Shown: positions 45,720-56,773 of the stretch, piece after piece
How positions within the stretch are numbered: the first letter of the stretch is position 1
Layout of the letters: each line of letters opens with the position of its first letter
Assembly: GCA_015956445.1 (NCBI GenBank)
Contig: WIUZ02000012.1
Coordinates: forward strand, 496,001 to 560,000
DNA length: 64,000 nt
Origin: Thelephora terrestris
Lineage: Eukaryota > Basidiomycota > Agaricomycetes > Thelephorales > Thelephoraceae
Direction of reading: 5' to 3'
Program-made: the position numbers and the translations under genes
The notes under the pieces: generated by a model
Databases searched by the model: none
What the model was told of the DNA's origin: nothing
The model's input: only the letters and a program-made list of their open reading frames with translations

Positions 45720-46764
45720 TTAGGACTTGTCGATCTTGCGGTTAATACCTCCCAGTAAAAGTTTGGTCAGGCGGGTGGCAGTCAATTCGCCATTGGTGAA
45801 TGGCTCGGTGTCAACCATATCCTAGAAGATTGGTTTCATCAGACCGAGCCACAAAAGCCGTTGATCGAGGAAACCCACCCGAATCTCATGCTTCTCTTTG
45901 AGGTCGTTATCAAGTTTCACGAGATATTTCCTTGCGCCCTCATTCGTACCGATCTGGATGAACTGCATTCCGAGCTGGATGTACAGGTAAGAGTTGCCAT
46001 TGCCTGACGGACCCAATGGACCCACCTGGGTAAGGGTTGCACCCGCTTTATCTAGCCTCTTGGCGATTTGGACGATGGCACCCTCGGCGTCGTCCGCTAT
46101 TCGTCGCGCGTCAGCGAGCGTCGCTTGGCATCGACTGAGATAACTCACTTGGCTGTCCATCGGTGATGATAAGATAATTTGTTTTCTTACGGGACTTCCC
46201 CTTGTCGAGGTCCTTCAGCAGTCGCTCAGTGACCCTCTCCAGGCACTCTCCAAGAGGGGTAGGGCCAGCCGGTGTGACCTCACGGAAGAGCTCTATCACT
46301 TCTTCTTCGGACTGACAGGTGAAGCCACGAGTCAATATGTTTTATCAATGCGGGAACGATGAAGCCGCACTATGAACCGCTTTACCTTGACATGTTCCCC
46401 CGCTTTGGTATTGTTGAGGAAATGTATATCGATTCCGTCCTTGTCGTATTTAGAAGCAACCACCGCGAGTGTCGACAACGCTCTAGATGCCTGCAACGAG
46501 ACGGCGAGAGTCAGCGCTCTATTTGATCAGGAAATGGAAGGTGGAGCTCACCTGATGCCACAAAGGTTCCATACTTCCAGAGTCATCGAGGATTATGACC
46601 GTGTCATAATTCCTTAGAGCTTCTAGTTCGTCCTCCTTGATTCCAGCTTGGCGAAATTCCTCGGGGAGGTAAGGAGGGGGCGGGTCGTTCGAAACCTTGG
46701 GATCTTGGGACGAAGACGAGAACACCTTCTCAAACTTTGCGCGAAAGCCTTTCCCAAAGACCAT
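45720..46764 (-). CDS. vWA-domain protein F with PPxY motif (duplicate of B)
   Basis: ATG at 46764 starts MVFGKGFRAKFEKVFSSSSQ and continues NDPPPPYLPEEFRQAGIKED (PPxY) and LEALRNYDTVIILDDSGSM. Further exons give ALSTLAVVASKYDKDGIDIH, EEEVIELFREVTPAGPTPLG, NYLIITDGQPSELSQSM, IQLGMQFIQIGTNEGARKYL and DMVDTEPF, ending LLLGGINRKIDKS. Every element has a counterpart in gene B, including the basic N-terminal helix. The MIDAS is complete and the reading has no frameshift. As with B, a metal-dependent interaction domain coupled to a WW-domain ligand is what can be seen; the partner is unknown. Confidence 0.8.
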
Positions 46765-48445
46765 AGCAAACGCGGGTAGAGTTTAACGCGGTAGAAAGTG
46801 CGGTTGAGAGGGAAGGTGTAGGAGAGAAGTAATGGGGATTAGCGAGTACCCGTTCCGAACCCCTGCTTGTATATGTACGGAACAGGGAACGGTGACTCGG
46901 CGCCTATACTGGCCGTGCGAACACCGCCTACCTAGGGTTGGGGCGGGAGAATTCATTTTATTTCCTGTGCACCATCACTCAAATCTACGAATTTCGCCTC
47001 CTAGAATGACGTGTAGCCTCGTAAAAGGTATCCAGGGTCGCAGGACCCGTTCAAGATTTCACCTTATTGTTGACGGCTCTTGGTTGAAGAATCGACCTTG
47101 TGAGTCTCACATCTGCTTGTTGGCTCGAGTGGAGGCGTGCTAATTGTGGATAAGGACAAGGGTGGTCTTGTGACTACATGTTCGCAACACCACCTCCAGT
47201 GTGTTCTCGGACCCGGAAGGATGAATGGAACTGTTCAGTATTGGCCCGGTCCAACACACAGGTCAACAGCCACCGATGCTCCGGGACCAGTACTGTCAAC
47301 TTCCCGGGCGGTGTAAAGAAATATCCACTGCCAGGTGGTCGCTGAGATTGGCTGTGGGTAGTAGCGACATTTAGTGATCTGAACCCAGTCGCTGGTCGCT
47401 CGGTTGCCCCCAACCAGCGCAACGATGGATGCGGTCTTGGTGAACATAACCAAATGGCGGTCCCCGGCTTGACACTCTTAAAACCATGGGTGCAGGCTCT
47501 CTAGCCGCCCCACGACAAAGCTGTGGAATCTGGGGGAGACCTGTATATTGTAAAAGGAACACCACTGCGTTTCGAGAAACCGTGGACGAAGCTTCGCGCT
47601 TCGAGGGCGAATGTTCCCGAGTTGCCACACAGTACGACTGGAGGTACCGCTCCTGAGCCGGATTAACCTCACATCCTAGGGAAATGGTGGGCATACATTC
47701 CATAATTCTGTTCGGTGCTTTAGGCCTCAGCCCTCGTTGACCACGCGGGTACTATACTAGCCTTGGTTCAGGGAAGGGATTGGCCGGATGCACAGGACCG
47801 ACCATGGTTTCTAAATATAACTTGAGTATATTTAACTCTCAGAGCGCGCACCTGTCGACGGCTTGACAGGTGCGAGGCCCAGGTGGTATATCCCCACGCT
47901 CGAACTCGGGGGCTGGGGTAGCTCGGCCCCGATGCGTGCGAGATTACTATGACGAGTATGTACCGGAGTGCCTTTGGCAGGCACGATTGGCGATGTCCTG
48001 TATACAAGGGATGGTACAGCAACCACAGTCACAATCCTGCCATTTGGACGTTACACCGCAAGTATGGGCACCCAAGTACTCATGTGACACTGTAGCAAAT
48101 GATTCACGCCAGTCAAACCGAGCGCCCGTCCGGTGTTGCGGGGGACGACGCAAAGCTTATTCCGCCCTACCGCTGAAGTTGGGGGATCGCTCAGGTAGCG
48201 GCTGGCACAGATATCCCGCCTCAGTTGTTCTGTGGGTGGAAACTGGGCCTGGAAATCCTTGACAGTGATGAGATGCGAAACTGGCAATGACGTATGAGCT
48301 TCCGGACGGAGACTTTACAAAACTCTGCTAAATACGAGGATTTAAATACAAAATCAGGTTTCGCCAATCTAGGTGGCTCGACTGGAGTGTCGCCCAAGTA
48401 AAAGCAATGTCGCATAGGGAGTCGGTCGCACATCGAGTCTGTCTA
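46765..48445. other. Gene-poor stretch right of the second vWA pair
   Basis: Many overlapping short frames of 60-130 codons occur on both strands. None shows a known domain or a convincing exon chain. Confidence 0.4.
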
Positions 48446-49685
48446 CTACACGCAGAGAGGTTTCGAGAGCTGCTCCTGAAGAATAGCGAGAACGTTGTCT
48501 ATCGGGGGACGACACGATGGGTCACCGCCCCAGCATCGTTCAATAAGGTCCCAGATTTCGTCACAAAGCTCAGGGTGATCAGGTCGAGGCGGCCGCTCGC
48601 CGCTCGCCAACAAGTAGGTAGCCGCGGCCTGAGGTATGTTTGGGAAAGGAACATGTCCTGCGAAAAGCTGTGGATTGGTACGGTTTAGCGAATGTTTATG
48701 TTTGGCAAAGCGGCGGCAACAATAACTCACCTCCCAAGCGAGCAACGCAAAGGCGTAAATATCGCTCTCTTTAGTCGGTTGTGGTCTGGACTGGGGGGGA
48801 TCGGGACGCAGCAATTCCGGGGCAGTTCCGTAAGACCGTAAATCTGCATCCCTCTCAGACCAGATACCGTGATTTTTGGGGACGAAAGCGGACCCAAGCC
48901 CTGCGATACGAGCTGCGCCATCGCAGTCGACTAATACATTCTCCTGCGACACAGTAAGGGGATGGTAATATGCTGAAAATATTTAAGGATATTACAGTTG
49001 CGAGATTTCCATGGACGATGCCCATGTCATGCATGTGGAGCAAGCCTCGAGCTATATCCACGAGCTGCAATCAACAAAAAAGGTCAGAGGATCGACAAGA
49101 GGAGAAAAAAGAAAATCTCACCAATCGTACTCCCATAACAGTCTCAGTTTCCCTGGTGTATTCTCTAAGGCATCGGCGACCCATTGAGTCGTATACGAGA
49201 GCTAGTGCATATTTCGGGGTTGCATATACACCACGAAACGGGACGATGTTGGGATGAGAAAGCTGGCAGCAGGCCAGCGCTTCATTGCGGTGCCTCTGTT
49301 GCACGTGGGAAATGAGTAAAACAGAGTACTTTGAGTGGCGGCGGAATCTTACCATGCGAACATGTGCAGAGTCGGTGGTAGAGTAGCGGCGATACGACTT
49401 GATGACGACGGCAAAGCCATCGACGGACCCTTCCCAAATGTCCGCGAAAGTACCAGCACGTACAGGGTGGTCGCCGTGGATTACAACGTCTCCTGAGTTC
49501 AGTTCCAGAGGCTGAACAAGTTGTAGCTCGGTGTCCTCATCGGCTGGCACTCCGGCAGTTTGCGAGGCGTATTCCGCATCAGCCACTGCTGCTTCCGCAG
49601 TGTCCCGATGAGATCTACGGAATGGCCTTCGCAAATTGTGGGTGATAAGCTTCACTGGAAAGAATTTCCGGCAGCGCAAAGCCAT
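48446..49685 (-). CDS. TKL-type protein kinase fold, predicted pseudokinase
   Basis: From MALRCRKFFPVKLITHNLRR the gene leads into GDVVIHGDHPVRAGTFADIW and EGSVDGFAVVIKSYRRYST (ATP-binding Lys in VVIK). It goes on with EALACCQLSHPNIVPFRGVY, QLVDIARGLLHMHDMGIVHG, NLATENVLVDCDGAARIAGL, GSAFV, YGTAPELL, ESDIYAFALLAWE and ERCWGGDPSCRPPIDNVL. This is the tyrosine-kinase-like layout common in expanded families of mushroom-forming fungi. Two catalytic motifs are broken: HRD is HGN (catalytic Asp to Asn) and DFG is GLG (metal-binding Asp to Gly). Phosphotransfer is therefore unlikely, although ATP could still bind through the VVIK Lys. It is cytosolic, with a basic N-terminus. It stands alone near the second vWA pair. 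Confidence 0.83.
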
Positions 49686-50748
49686 TGTTGAACGTTGAAC
49701 TCTGAGGTGGGATGAGGGAGCCAGAAATTGACCTGAGCGACCACCTTAAATATGCTCACTCGCGAGCTCCCCGGTCAATTAATCAGGCTCCCTTAGCCCT
49801 ACTCTTTTGCAGCCAGCACCACGGTCATTCTCCCGGTACCGAAGGCGTTACGAAGGCTAGAGTGCGTTGGTGCGCAAATGAAGCCTAGCTATGAGTTTGC
49901 GGTTTGCGGTTTCTGGTTACTGTACCGGTTGAACGTTTCGAGATCAACGGGTTCACAGCCACCACGTTTTGTGGGTTTCTGAAAATCCCACATCCTTACC
50001 TCAGTTACCTCCCGCAGCCATCGCTCTGTGTGGTCGCCGCATTGCCAACCCTTATCAATATGTGGTGTTTTAGTACACCCACACCACTTCACTCACAGAT
50101 CTTTCCTCGATAAGCGATTTCGAATAATCATTGCTGGAGGCCACCGCCTCGATGAGGATGGCCCGAGGGGATTGGGACGAAGCCATTGCGCTCGGGGGCC
50201 AACGCTCTCCTGTTGAGTACCCAAAGCGTGTGTTCTTTGAATAAATTGGGACCCTCGGACCCTGACTGCTGGGCCACAACAACGCTCAATCGAAAAAAAC
50301 TCACTTGGAAAAGTGAGCTTTTGTTGTCCTGGAGCTGAATACATCCTCGGCCAGTCACGCTTCCTTGAAGAATATTTTGGAAGAACAAACGATCGGAAAG
50401 GGCCAGAAATTTCGCAAGGTGGTTTGGTATGAGCGGTATGTGATTCTGAGGACACAAAGGGAGGGTGGGGTAAGGGTTTTGGGCCCATACACGGCGTTTC
50501 TGTGAATGGAAGGTCGCGCATCATTCAAGTCGCTCATTTTTGGCCAACGCGCATGTCTTGTCACAAAGGAGGAAATGAATTTCTGCAGCATGCGTATCAT
50601 TCCCAGGTACAGATACAGGGCAGGATATTCTGGCCAAAAATCTATGGCTCGGTAACGCGTTCCCACAAACCTCACTCAAGTCGACCATTCAATTCGATCG
50701 ATGTGAATGATCACGTAAGCACAACTCGCTTTCCGATTTCCGCCACCA
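49686..50748. other. Spacer, no gene seen
   Basis: It lies between two divergently oriented genes, the pseudokinase (minus) and NDUFA1 (plus). Short frames only. Promoters of both genes are expected at its ends. Confidence 0.45.
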
Positions 50749-51189
50749 ATGCCCGTCCCCTGGGAAGCTCTCATTCCTTTCGGTACAGACCCTTGCTAGT
50801 CGTATTCCTCGTACGAGCCTGTCTTCATGATTCTTGTTTCACCTTAGGTCTTTTGACCGCTATGTTCGGCACTGCCGGAACTCTGATGAACGTGTCCAAG
50901 AGGGGCCAGAACCTCGGAAAGGCACGCGCTCGTTCTCTCCAAGACGCTGCCTGAGGTTAACGTTTGGTTATAGAGTCCAAGATACCACGTTGACCCTTGG
51001 GACGAGATGATGATGGAACGAGACAAACGTCTGACGGGTCACATAAGAGGACAGTCGGTATGTCCCTCGAGCCTTCCCGTTCTAAGATTTTTGCGTTGGT
51101 ATTAACGCATCGGACTGTGCTAGACTGAACCAATAGCACCGGAAGGCTTTGCTACGAGTAGTGTTTGGTACACGCAAAAGACTAACTAG
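50749..51189 (+). CDS. Mitochondrial complex I subunit NDUFA1 (MWFE type)
   Basis: Exons 50749-50782 and 50848-50921 read MPVPWEALIPFGLLTAMFGT, AGTLMNVSKRGQNLGK. Exon 3 from 50974 reads SPRYHVDPWDEMMMERDKRL and TGHIRGQS. The last exon reads PEGFATSSVWYTQKTN. The MPVPxEALIPFG start, single membrane helix and MMERDxRLTG motif mark the small MWFE/NDUFA1 subunit of NADH:ubiquinone oxidoreductase in the inner mitochondrial membrane. Length is about 82 residues. The second intron (50922-50973) must start with GC, since no GT donor gives the conserved GK-x-PRY joint. The third intron is unclear: the strong donor GTATGT at 51058 puts the last exon out of frame, while a weaker donor at 51062 restores it. 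Confidence 0.82.
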
Positions 51190-51332
51190 AGGGCAACACA
51201 TCCTTCCCATCCACCGCTATTGGTCCACGACCTCTTCTCGTTAATAACGCAATGTTGCCTCCCGGTGTGAGCATCGTTCGCAACTGATCCGTAACAACCC
51301 TTGTAGTCACAAGCGCGTCACCTCAACGTCGC

Positions 51333-51626
51333 CTAAGACAATTCAAAGCTTGTCTGGTCGTCCATCAAGTCGAAATCGGTTCCAGTCTTGAGTCGTCTTA
51401 CTTCCGTGATTTTGGGAGGGGCTTCCTCTCCTGCGCTTGCCATCAGCACTACGAGGAATACTCGAAAATTCACCCATACCGCATTTAGAATCTCATCTTC
51501 AAGCACGAGCAACTCTTCCTCTAACTGCTTCCTTTGACTCACAAGCATCTGCAACTTCCTGGCTTCAAGTTTGTCCATCCCCGTGGTATTTACGCCGCCA
51601 AGTCTGGACGCTGGCCTGGATGACAT
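51333..51626 (-). CDS. Small coiled-coil protein, unrecognised
   Basis: An ATG at 51626 opens a 97-codon frame starting MSSRPASRLGGVNTTGMDKL. It then has a strongly heptad-like helix EARKLQMLVSQRKQLEEELL VLEDEIL, and ends TDFDLMDDQTSFELS. A 49-base stretch in the middle (donor GTATGG, acceptor GCGCAG) could be an intron; splicing it would end the protein early with ERKPLPKSRK. I know no matching family. The coiled coil suggests a subunit of a larger assembly. It is convergent with NDUFA1. Confidence 0.5.
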   Translation of the reverse strand: MSSRPASRLGGVNTTGMDKLEARKLQMLVSQRKQLEEELLVLEDEILNAVWVNFRVFLVVLMASAGEEAPPKITEVRRLKTGTDFDLMDDQTSFELS

Positions 51627-51954
51627 GGACTCCACCTTTAGGAGTCTCAATGATGTGTTTGCACGTCATATGCGGCACGAAAATGACCCACTCTCGCTTT
51701 CAGGGACGCTTCGCGTCTTTCCAGGACACGCAAACCCTTCTCGGCGCGTTCGATGAGTTCGTTTACTTGAGGCTCGATGACCTCTCTGAGATCAGATTTG
51801 TACTCTCGAACCGTGTTTTCGGAAACGAGTGTGAAGTACTAGACCCGCAGAGATTTAGATACACGAACCTTGGATCGGCGTCTGCCTTACCTTTTCGTGG
51901 TGAACCACGCGCTGAATCCGAGGAAGGTCGGCGCATCCGTTGTGTAAGATTTGT

Positions 51955-52731
51955 TTAGCTTGCGCCGCCTGGGTAGATCAGTGAGCAGGCGTTGTGCCTT
52001 GGAATGGAAACGAATATTTTGGGCCGACTGGCCTGCTTGCCGCAGTCTCCTAAGGCGAGAACACAATCACGCAGATTCGCGGTATAATTCGAGTTGTCAT
52101 CACCAAGCTGGGGAGGGTATTCAGAGATGGCCGTGATGTTCGACTTGCGGAAACTTGTAGGTCGCGTGGACAAACGTGCGTGCAGCATGCCGATAATCCG
52201 AAGGGTAGCTTCGAGCGGAGATGGAGATAAAACCAAAGAGACGGTAGCAAACCAGCGAACGGAAGGATGAGTTGGAACTCCGATCAAATCCTCACGCAAT
52301 AAAGAGCCTACGCGATCGAGATCATTCTTTTTCTTTTTCTTCAAGGTGTCCGACTCAACCCTCTTGAACCGTCCTGCCCAAAATTGGGTGCAGTCCTGCG
52401 CTTTCACGGCGTACGAGACTGAGATGCCGTCATTCAGGTTGAGGGAGCGAAGGCGTCATCTTCTATGAAGGGGGCGCTCACCAGACCAAGTATCTTTTTG
52501 CTCTCTGGGTTGGCCGGATGGCACGGGGGTATTATATAGAGGGAGGGCTGAGTCCACTTCGGTGTTGATTCGCTTGACTGGTACTCTCGTGTCGGTTGAC
52601 TCCAGGGAGCAAGGGTACGGCGTTATATTCCTATACTTTCCGTATATTGGCAGTCTGCCTTTGACGGTTTGGTGAAACCATAACGCACACATTCCAAAAA
52701 TTTTCTCGACTTTCTTTGCGCCCAGGTCCAT
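51955..52731 (-). CDS. Possible multi-exon hypothetical gene
   Basis: A minus frame of over 150 codons reads LRSLNLNDGISVSYAVKAQD, CTQFWAGRFKRVESDTLKKK and VRWFATVSLVLSPSPLEATL. It has no in-frame ATG and would need an upstream exon. A candidate is the ATG frame from 52731 (MDLGAKKVEKIFGMCALWFH). I could not connect the two with certainty and do not recognise a domain. It may be a real lineage-specific gene or chance. Confidence 0.25.
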
Positions 52732-52881
52732 TCTCCGGGACGTGTTGCAATCGTGTTTACCATATTCAATAAAGTCTATGGCCCCATGAATAAACGACCG
52801 AATTACCTCGAGATCATATCATCCCTACATATAAGTTACAGCAACGGTAAAACCCTTCAAGATGACCTCAAAGCCGAACAG

Positions 52882-55305
52882 TTATCGGGTGATGGGAGTC
52901 TTTAACTCTTCCTCATCATCACTGTCGACAACTGCGAACATTTCTTCCCTCTCACTAGCATCTCCCAACGCCCTTTCCTTACCCTTCCCAGCCCTCTGCC
53001 TGAACCCGTCGTCGTCGTCGTCATTCGTGCTCGATTGCAACGGTATGCTCTCCTCTTCCAGCCGAACTTTTGACACACGTCGTCGCGAACGGGTTCGACA
53101 CCAAAAGAAGACGCCGATCGCCAGGAAGATCAGTAGGAGGACAAGCGCTGCTGAGCCGGCGTTGTAGTACGCTGACGAAGTCATCAGCACTTGAACCTTT
53201 AGGTTCACGATGATGGCCCACCTTCCCACATTGCCTTATCTTGCTCCGGAGACTTTCCTGTCCCGGCGGGTGGTGTGGTTGACTTCTGATTCTCTGGGAC
53301 AAAAACTGGTTTCACATCGTCCCCGACGCTGCTTGGTATCCTTGCCGAACCATCGGTGATAGAAGAGAAATTAACCCCCATGAACCGAAGAATCATGTCA
53401 TGAGTGACACCTGGATTATCGTAAGGTGCCATATGTGAAGCGTTGAAGATCTGCACAGTCGGAGAATCATACGTCAGTGCTGGCAAGTGGCCTAGGGGGT
53501 ATCAAAGGAACATTCCATACCTTGACGTACGTCAAATTTCGTGATGTAACCCACGTCCCAGCGGGAGTGCCATCCACCGTCCACGATTGTGTCTGGACCT
53601 TACCCAACCCCGTTCCGCCATTCCACGTCAAAACTGAAATTAATGCCTCGATGCCAACGTAGTTGCAGATCAAGTCTTGGTCGCCAGCGAACAGCATCAC
53701 TGGTATTTTCTCAAGGATGTTGGGCATCAACGTCACAGAAGACATCGAATTTCGGTTGGTCATCGCAGCGTACACCGCGGAGTCGCATTCGACCCAACCA
53801 GTGGATTTCCCTGTTGCGTGAATGGCTGCCGCGACATCTTTCCTCTGCGAGCAGAGCTTCAGCTTGGCCTACTCCCGGAATTGTTGACGTGGAATCATAC
53901 CTGAAGGTATTCGGTGATATTAGCTAGCTCGTACGGCCAATTCGAGCCACAGGCTGGGTATGTGTCGTCCAAGCGGATGTCATAGACGTTGATGCAATCC
54001 GTAATATCACCATCGACTCTAAACTGGAATAAGATGCTTCACCACAAGCCAGGAGTTTCACTCACACTTTGTTCCTCGATTCGGCTACGATTGAGATGAT
54101 GTTTTCGCATCCCGACTCTTTTACCGGTTCCTTGTCGGTAATTCTATTAAGCCTCTCGATGCAAGCGTCCGTCTCAGATTTAGCCCTTTTGTAGTGCTGG
54201 AGCCAAAGCATCAGAGTAAGTGCACGGACAGTATGAGGTTTCTCGTACGTCGGACCCGGTTTCCACCAACCCGTGTTTGAGGCCGTATTCAAGGTAGGCG
54301 GGATACTGTCGGCGTGCGTCAATCCAACCATTTCCGATCGCGATTCCCTTGAAAGTCCGCGGAAGTCCAGCTTCGAGCATGGCATTAGCTACAGATGCCT
54401 TTTTGAGCAGGCAGACCAAGAGGACAATTGATAACAGCCTACCGAAGTATGGGATATATTGTCCAGCGTAGCTCTCTCCCCCGAGGTACGTCTTTGGATG
54501 AGGGGTTCGAATCAGTCGGCGTGGATTAGCACCTCGCTAAAAATAACCCACATCCATGTCCTGGTATTCTGGGAAAATATTGTAAAAGTTACTCATAAAT
54601 TCCATATGTTGACGAGCGGCCTCGAGAATTATTCAGCATACAAGATGAGGCAACGGAGGTCTCGAGTCACCTCAGTTAACTCGTGTGTATAGCTGTTGGT
54701 GCTTGTATACGAATATCCAGTACCTGGTGGTTGATCGACTGCGCATGGTGAGTGAGTTTAAACCTCACATAACTTCTCACCAGCAGAACGCACCAAAGAC
54801 GATGGTGGTATATTCGTCCCAGCCACCCTCGATGACTTGTAATATCCCCTCTTTCATTCTCAGAGGACCAGACTCTAGCATTAGTCCATCAAAAGATGAG
54901 CATCCAGGACCTCCCTGTAACGTAATCTCGACGGTTAAGAAAGGATCAAACGCGGGAGTTCCATATGTCGTACATTGAACCAGAACAAAATGCGTTCTTT
55001 GTCTGCTCTTCGCCGAGCCTTGATCATGAGAAAGAACGTGTGAGCATACACTGTTGTGGGTGGTAATGATGCCGCGTCTGGGTCTGACGGGATGTGTCCG
55101 GCAAACATGCGTAATGGGTTCTCTTCATCTTGGACCAGTCCCGGAAGAGTGGGGACATAAAAGGAGGCGGCGGATGGCACTGTCCGTGGAACAGTTAATG
55201 GTGAGAGGTAATTGATGATCCAGAAGACCGACCGTCCTGGGGTGCAGCGAAAGCGCGTGAGATTGAGAGCGAGGCTGCCAAGCAGAGAATGGCCAGCGTG
55301 GTCAT
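52882..55305 (-). CDS. KEX1: Pheromone-processing carboxypeptidase KEX1
   Basis: ATG at 55305 gives a signal peptide [20 protein letters not shown]. After a first intron the protein reads [76 protein letters not shown] (catalytic Ser), [40 protein letters not shown] (catalytic Asp) and [18 protein letters not shown] (catalytic His). A single membrane helix near the end ([17 protein letters not shown]) precedes a basic then acidic cytosolic tail ending ELKTPITR. This is the layout of Kex1, a Golgi serine carboxypeptidase that trims Lys/Arg from peptides after Kex2 cleavage. The catalytic triad is complete across many exons. It is divergent from the thioredoxin-like gene. Confidence 0.92.
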
Positions 55306-55461
55306 GGATATGCGCGTGCAAGCAATCCGCCTGTCACACGGTGGAAGACGGTGGGCGGATGATGATGGTGCTGGCTGGGTGCACGTGGAGGCTGAGGTGA
55401 AAGTCAATAATAGGCGTTACACAATTGGCGTTGATCATCCCTAACCTTCCCCTTGACCACC
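55306..55461. promoter_or_regulatory. Short divergent promoter KEX1/thioredoxin-like gene
   Basis: Only 156 bases separate the two start codons. Both neighbours act in the secretory pathway, so joint regulation is plausible but not shown. Confidence 0.45.
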
Positions 55462-56773
55462 ATGAAGCCCCTCACCCCCCTCCTTCTCTTGGTGTCTCTC
55501 TTTTCCCTTTTAACATTTGTTTACGCCCAGTACTACTCTGCGGGCTGGAAACCGGGCCAGAAAGTTGTCGGGGAAGACTCGGATGCCCGGGAATGGGCTC
55601 CAGGTGATCGCCCCGAAGAGAAGACACCACCTACCTCGGATATTGGAGCGACACCGCCAGCAGAGACTCCCTTCCACTGGTCTCAAATTTTCACCCAAGG
55701 GCCAATCGGGGATGCCCTTCTCAAGGTTGGGTTCAACTACTCGGCGGCCAGGGATGAGGCAGAACGTAGAATGGCCAACATGTGGGACACGAGGATCCCT
55801 CTGGTTACGGACGATAACTACGAGGACTTGATTACCAACGAGATCTTTCCCAGTGAGGAGGAGGAGAAGGAACGCGTCTGGTTCTTGATCGTGTGAGTGG
55901 ATTCCTTCGTTTCGTGGTCTCAACGTGGTGAGGGTTCTCATTATCGTTCAAACCTGCCAGTACCATTCAGGCAGACCAGCCGAGAGGACTCTCCCAGATG
56001 TTCGATGAAAAGTTTGACGCGGCTTACGATATCTCCGTCAAGGAGAACGACTTGCCTCACGTAAAGTGGGGGCGTATTGACTACATCAACGTCACCGCCT
56101 TGACCACCAAGTGGGTGGTCTGGCAGTAAGTCTTCACACTGCACGTGTGTCACACGAGGCCTAATGTATTCCCTGCAGAGCACCCAGACTTGTGGTCTTG
56201 ACCGATCGCGGTAGGACCCTTCGATTCCTCGGTCCAAATGAAGTTCGGCTTGACGTCGACGCCATGAGGAGCTGGCTCAAGGATAAGACATACCTCGATC
56301 ACCCGACGTGGAATACTTCTTTTGCTCCTGGTGGCAGCAAGTAAGCCTCACCTCACTTTTTCGCTTGTGCGCCTCATCGCTGACATCATCCTTCCCCAAA
56401 CAGTGAATGGATGTTGGATTACTTCGCTCAAGTCTTGAGCTTCGTTTACGGCCAGACGACCAGGGTTCCCCGCATTGTACTCATCGTTGGCACTGGAGCC
56501 ATTGGGACATTCTTGGTGCAGTTCCTTCATAAGGGTATGGCACAAAAACAGGATCCCCGACCTAAGAAGCCCCTGCCTCAAAACGCCCGGAAGCGGCTAC
56601 CTGCTTCCCCCGCTCAGCCTCCCGTTGCTCTTGCCGCTGACAATACTGCTGCTACCAGCACTAAAAACACGGTCATAACGAACCCATCAACTACAAACCC
56701 GCCAGTCCCGAACCCGCCAACTGCGAACGCGTCTTCCCCTTCAAAGCCAAAGAAGCGACGTGGTAGAAACTAA
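55462..56773 (+). CDS. ER thioredoxin-like membrane protein without CxxC
   Basis: ATG at 55462 gives signal peptide MKPLTPLLLLVSLFSLLTFV-YAQ. Exons then read FHWSQIFTQGPIGDALLKVG, NEIFPSEEEEKERVWFLIV, DEKFDAAYDISVKENDLPHV, KWGRIDYINVTALTTKWVVW, APRLVVLTDRGRTLRFLGPN and a helix VPRIVLIVGTGAIGTFLVQF. The tail has about 75 residues, with Lys-rich PKKRRGRN at the end. Strand order (WFLIV ... KWGRIDYINVT ... PRLVVLTDRG) resembles a thioredoxin fold as in TMX-type ER proteins. The position of the redox CxxC has no cysteine, so oxidoreductase activity is not expected. A chaperone or scaffold role in the ER is inference. The KKRRGRN end may act as a retention or topology signal. Confidence 0.7.
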
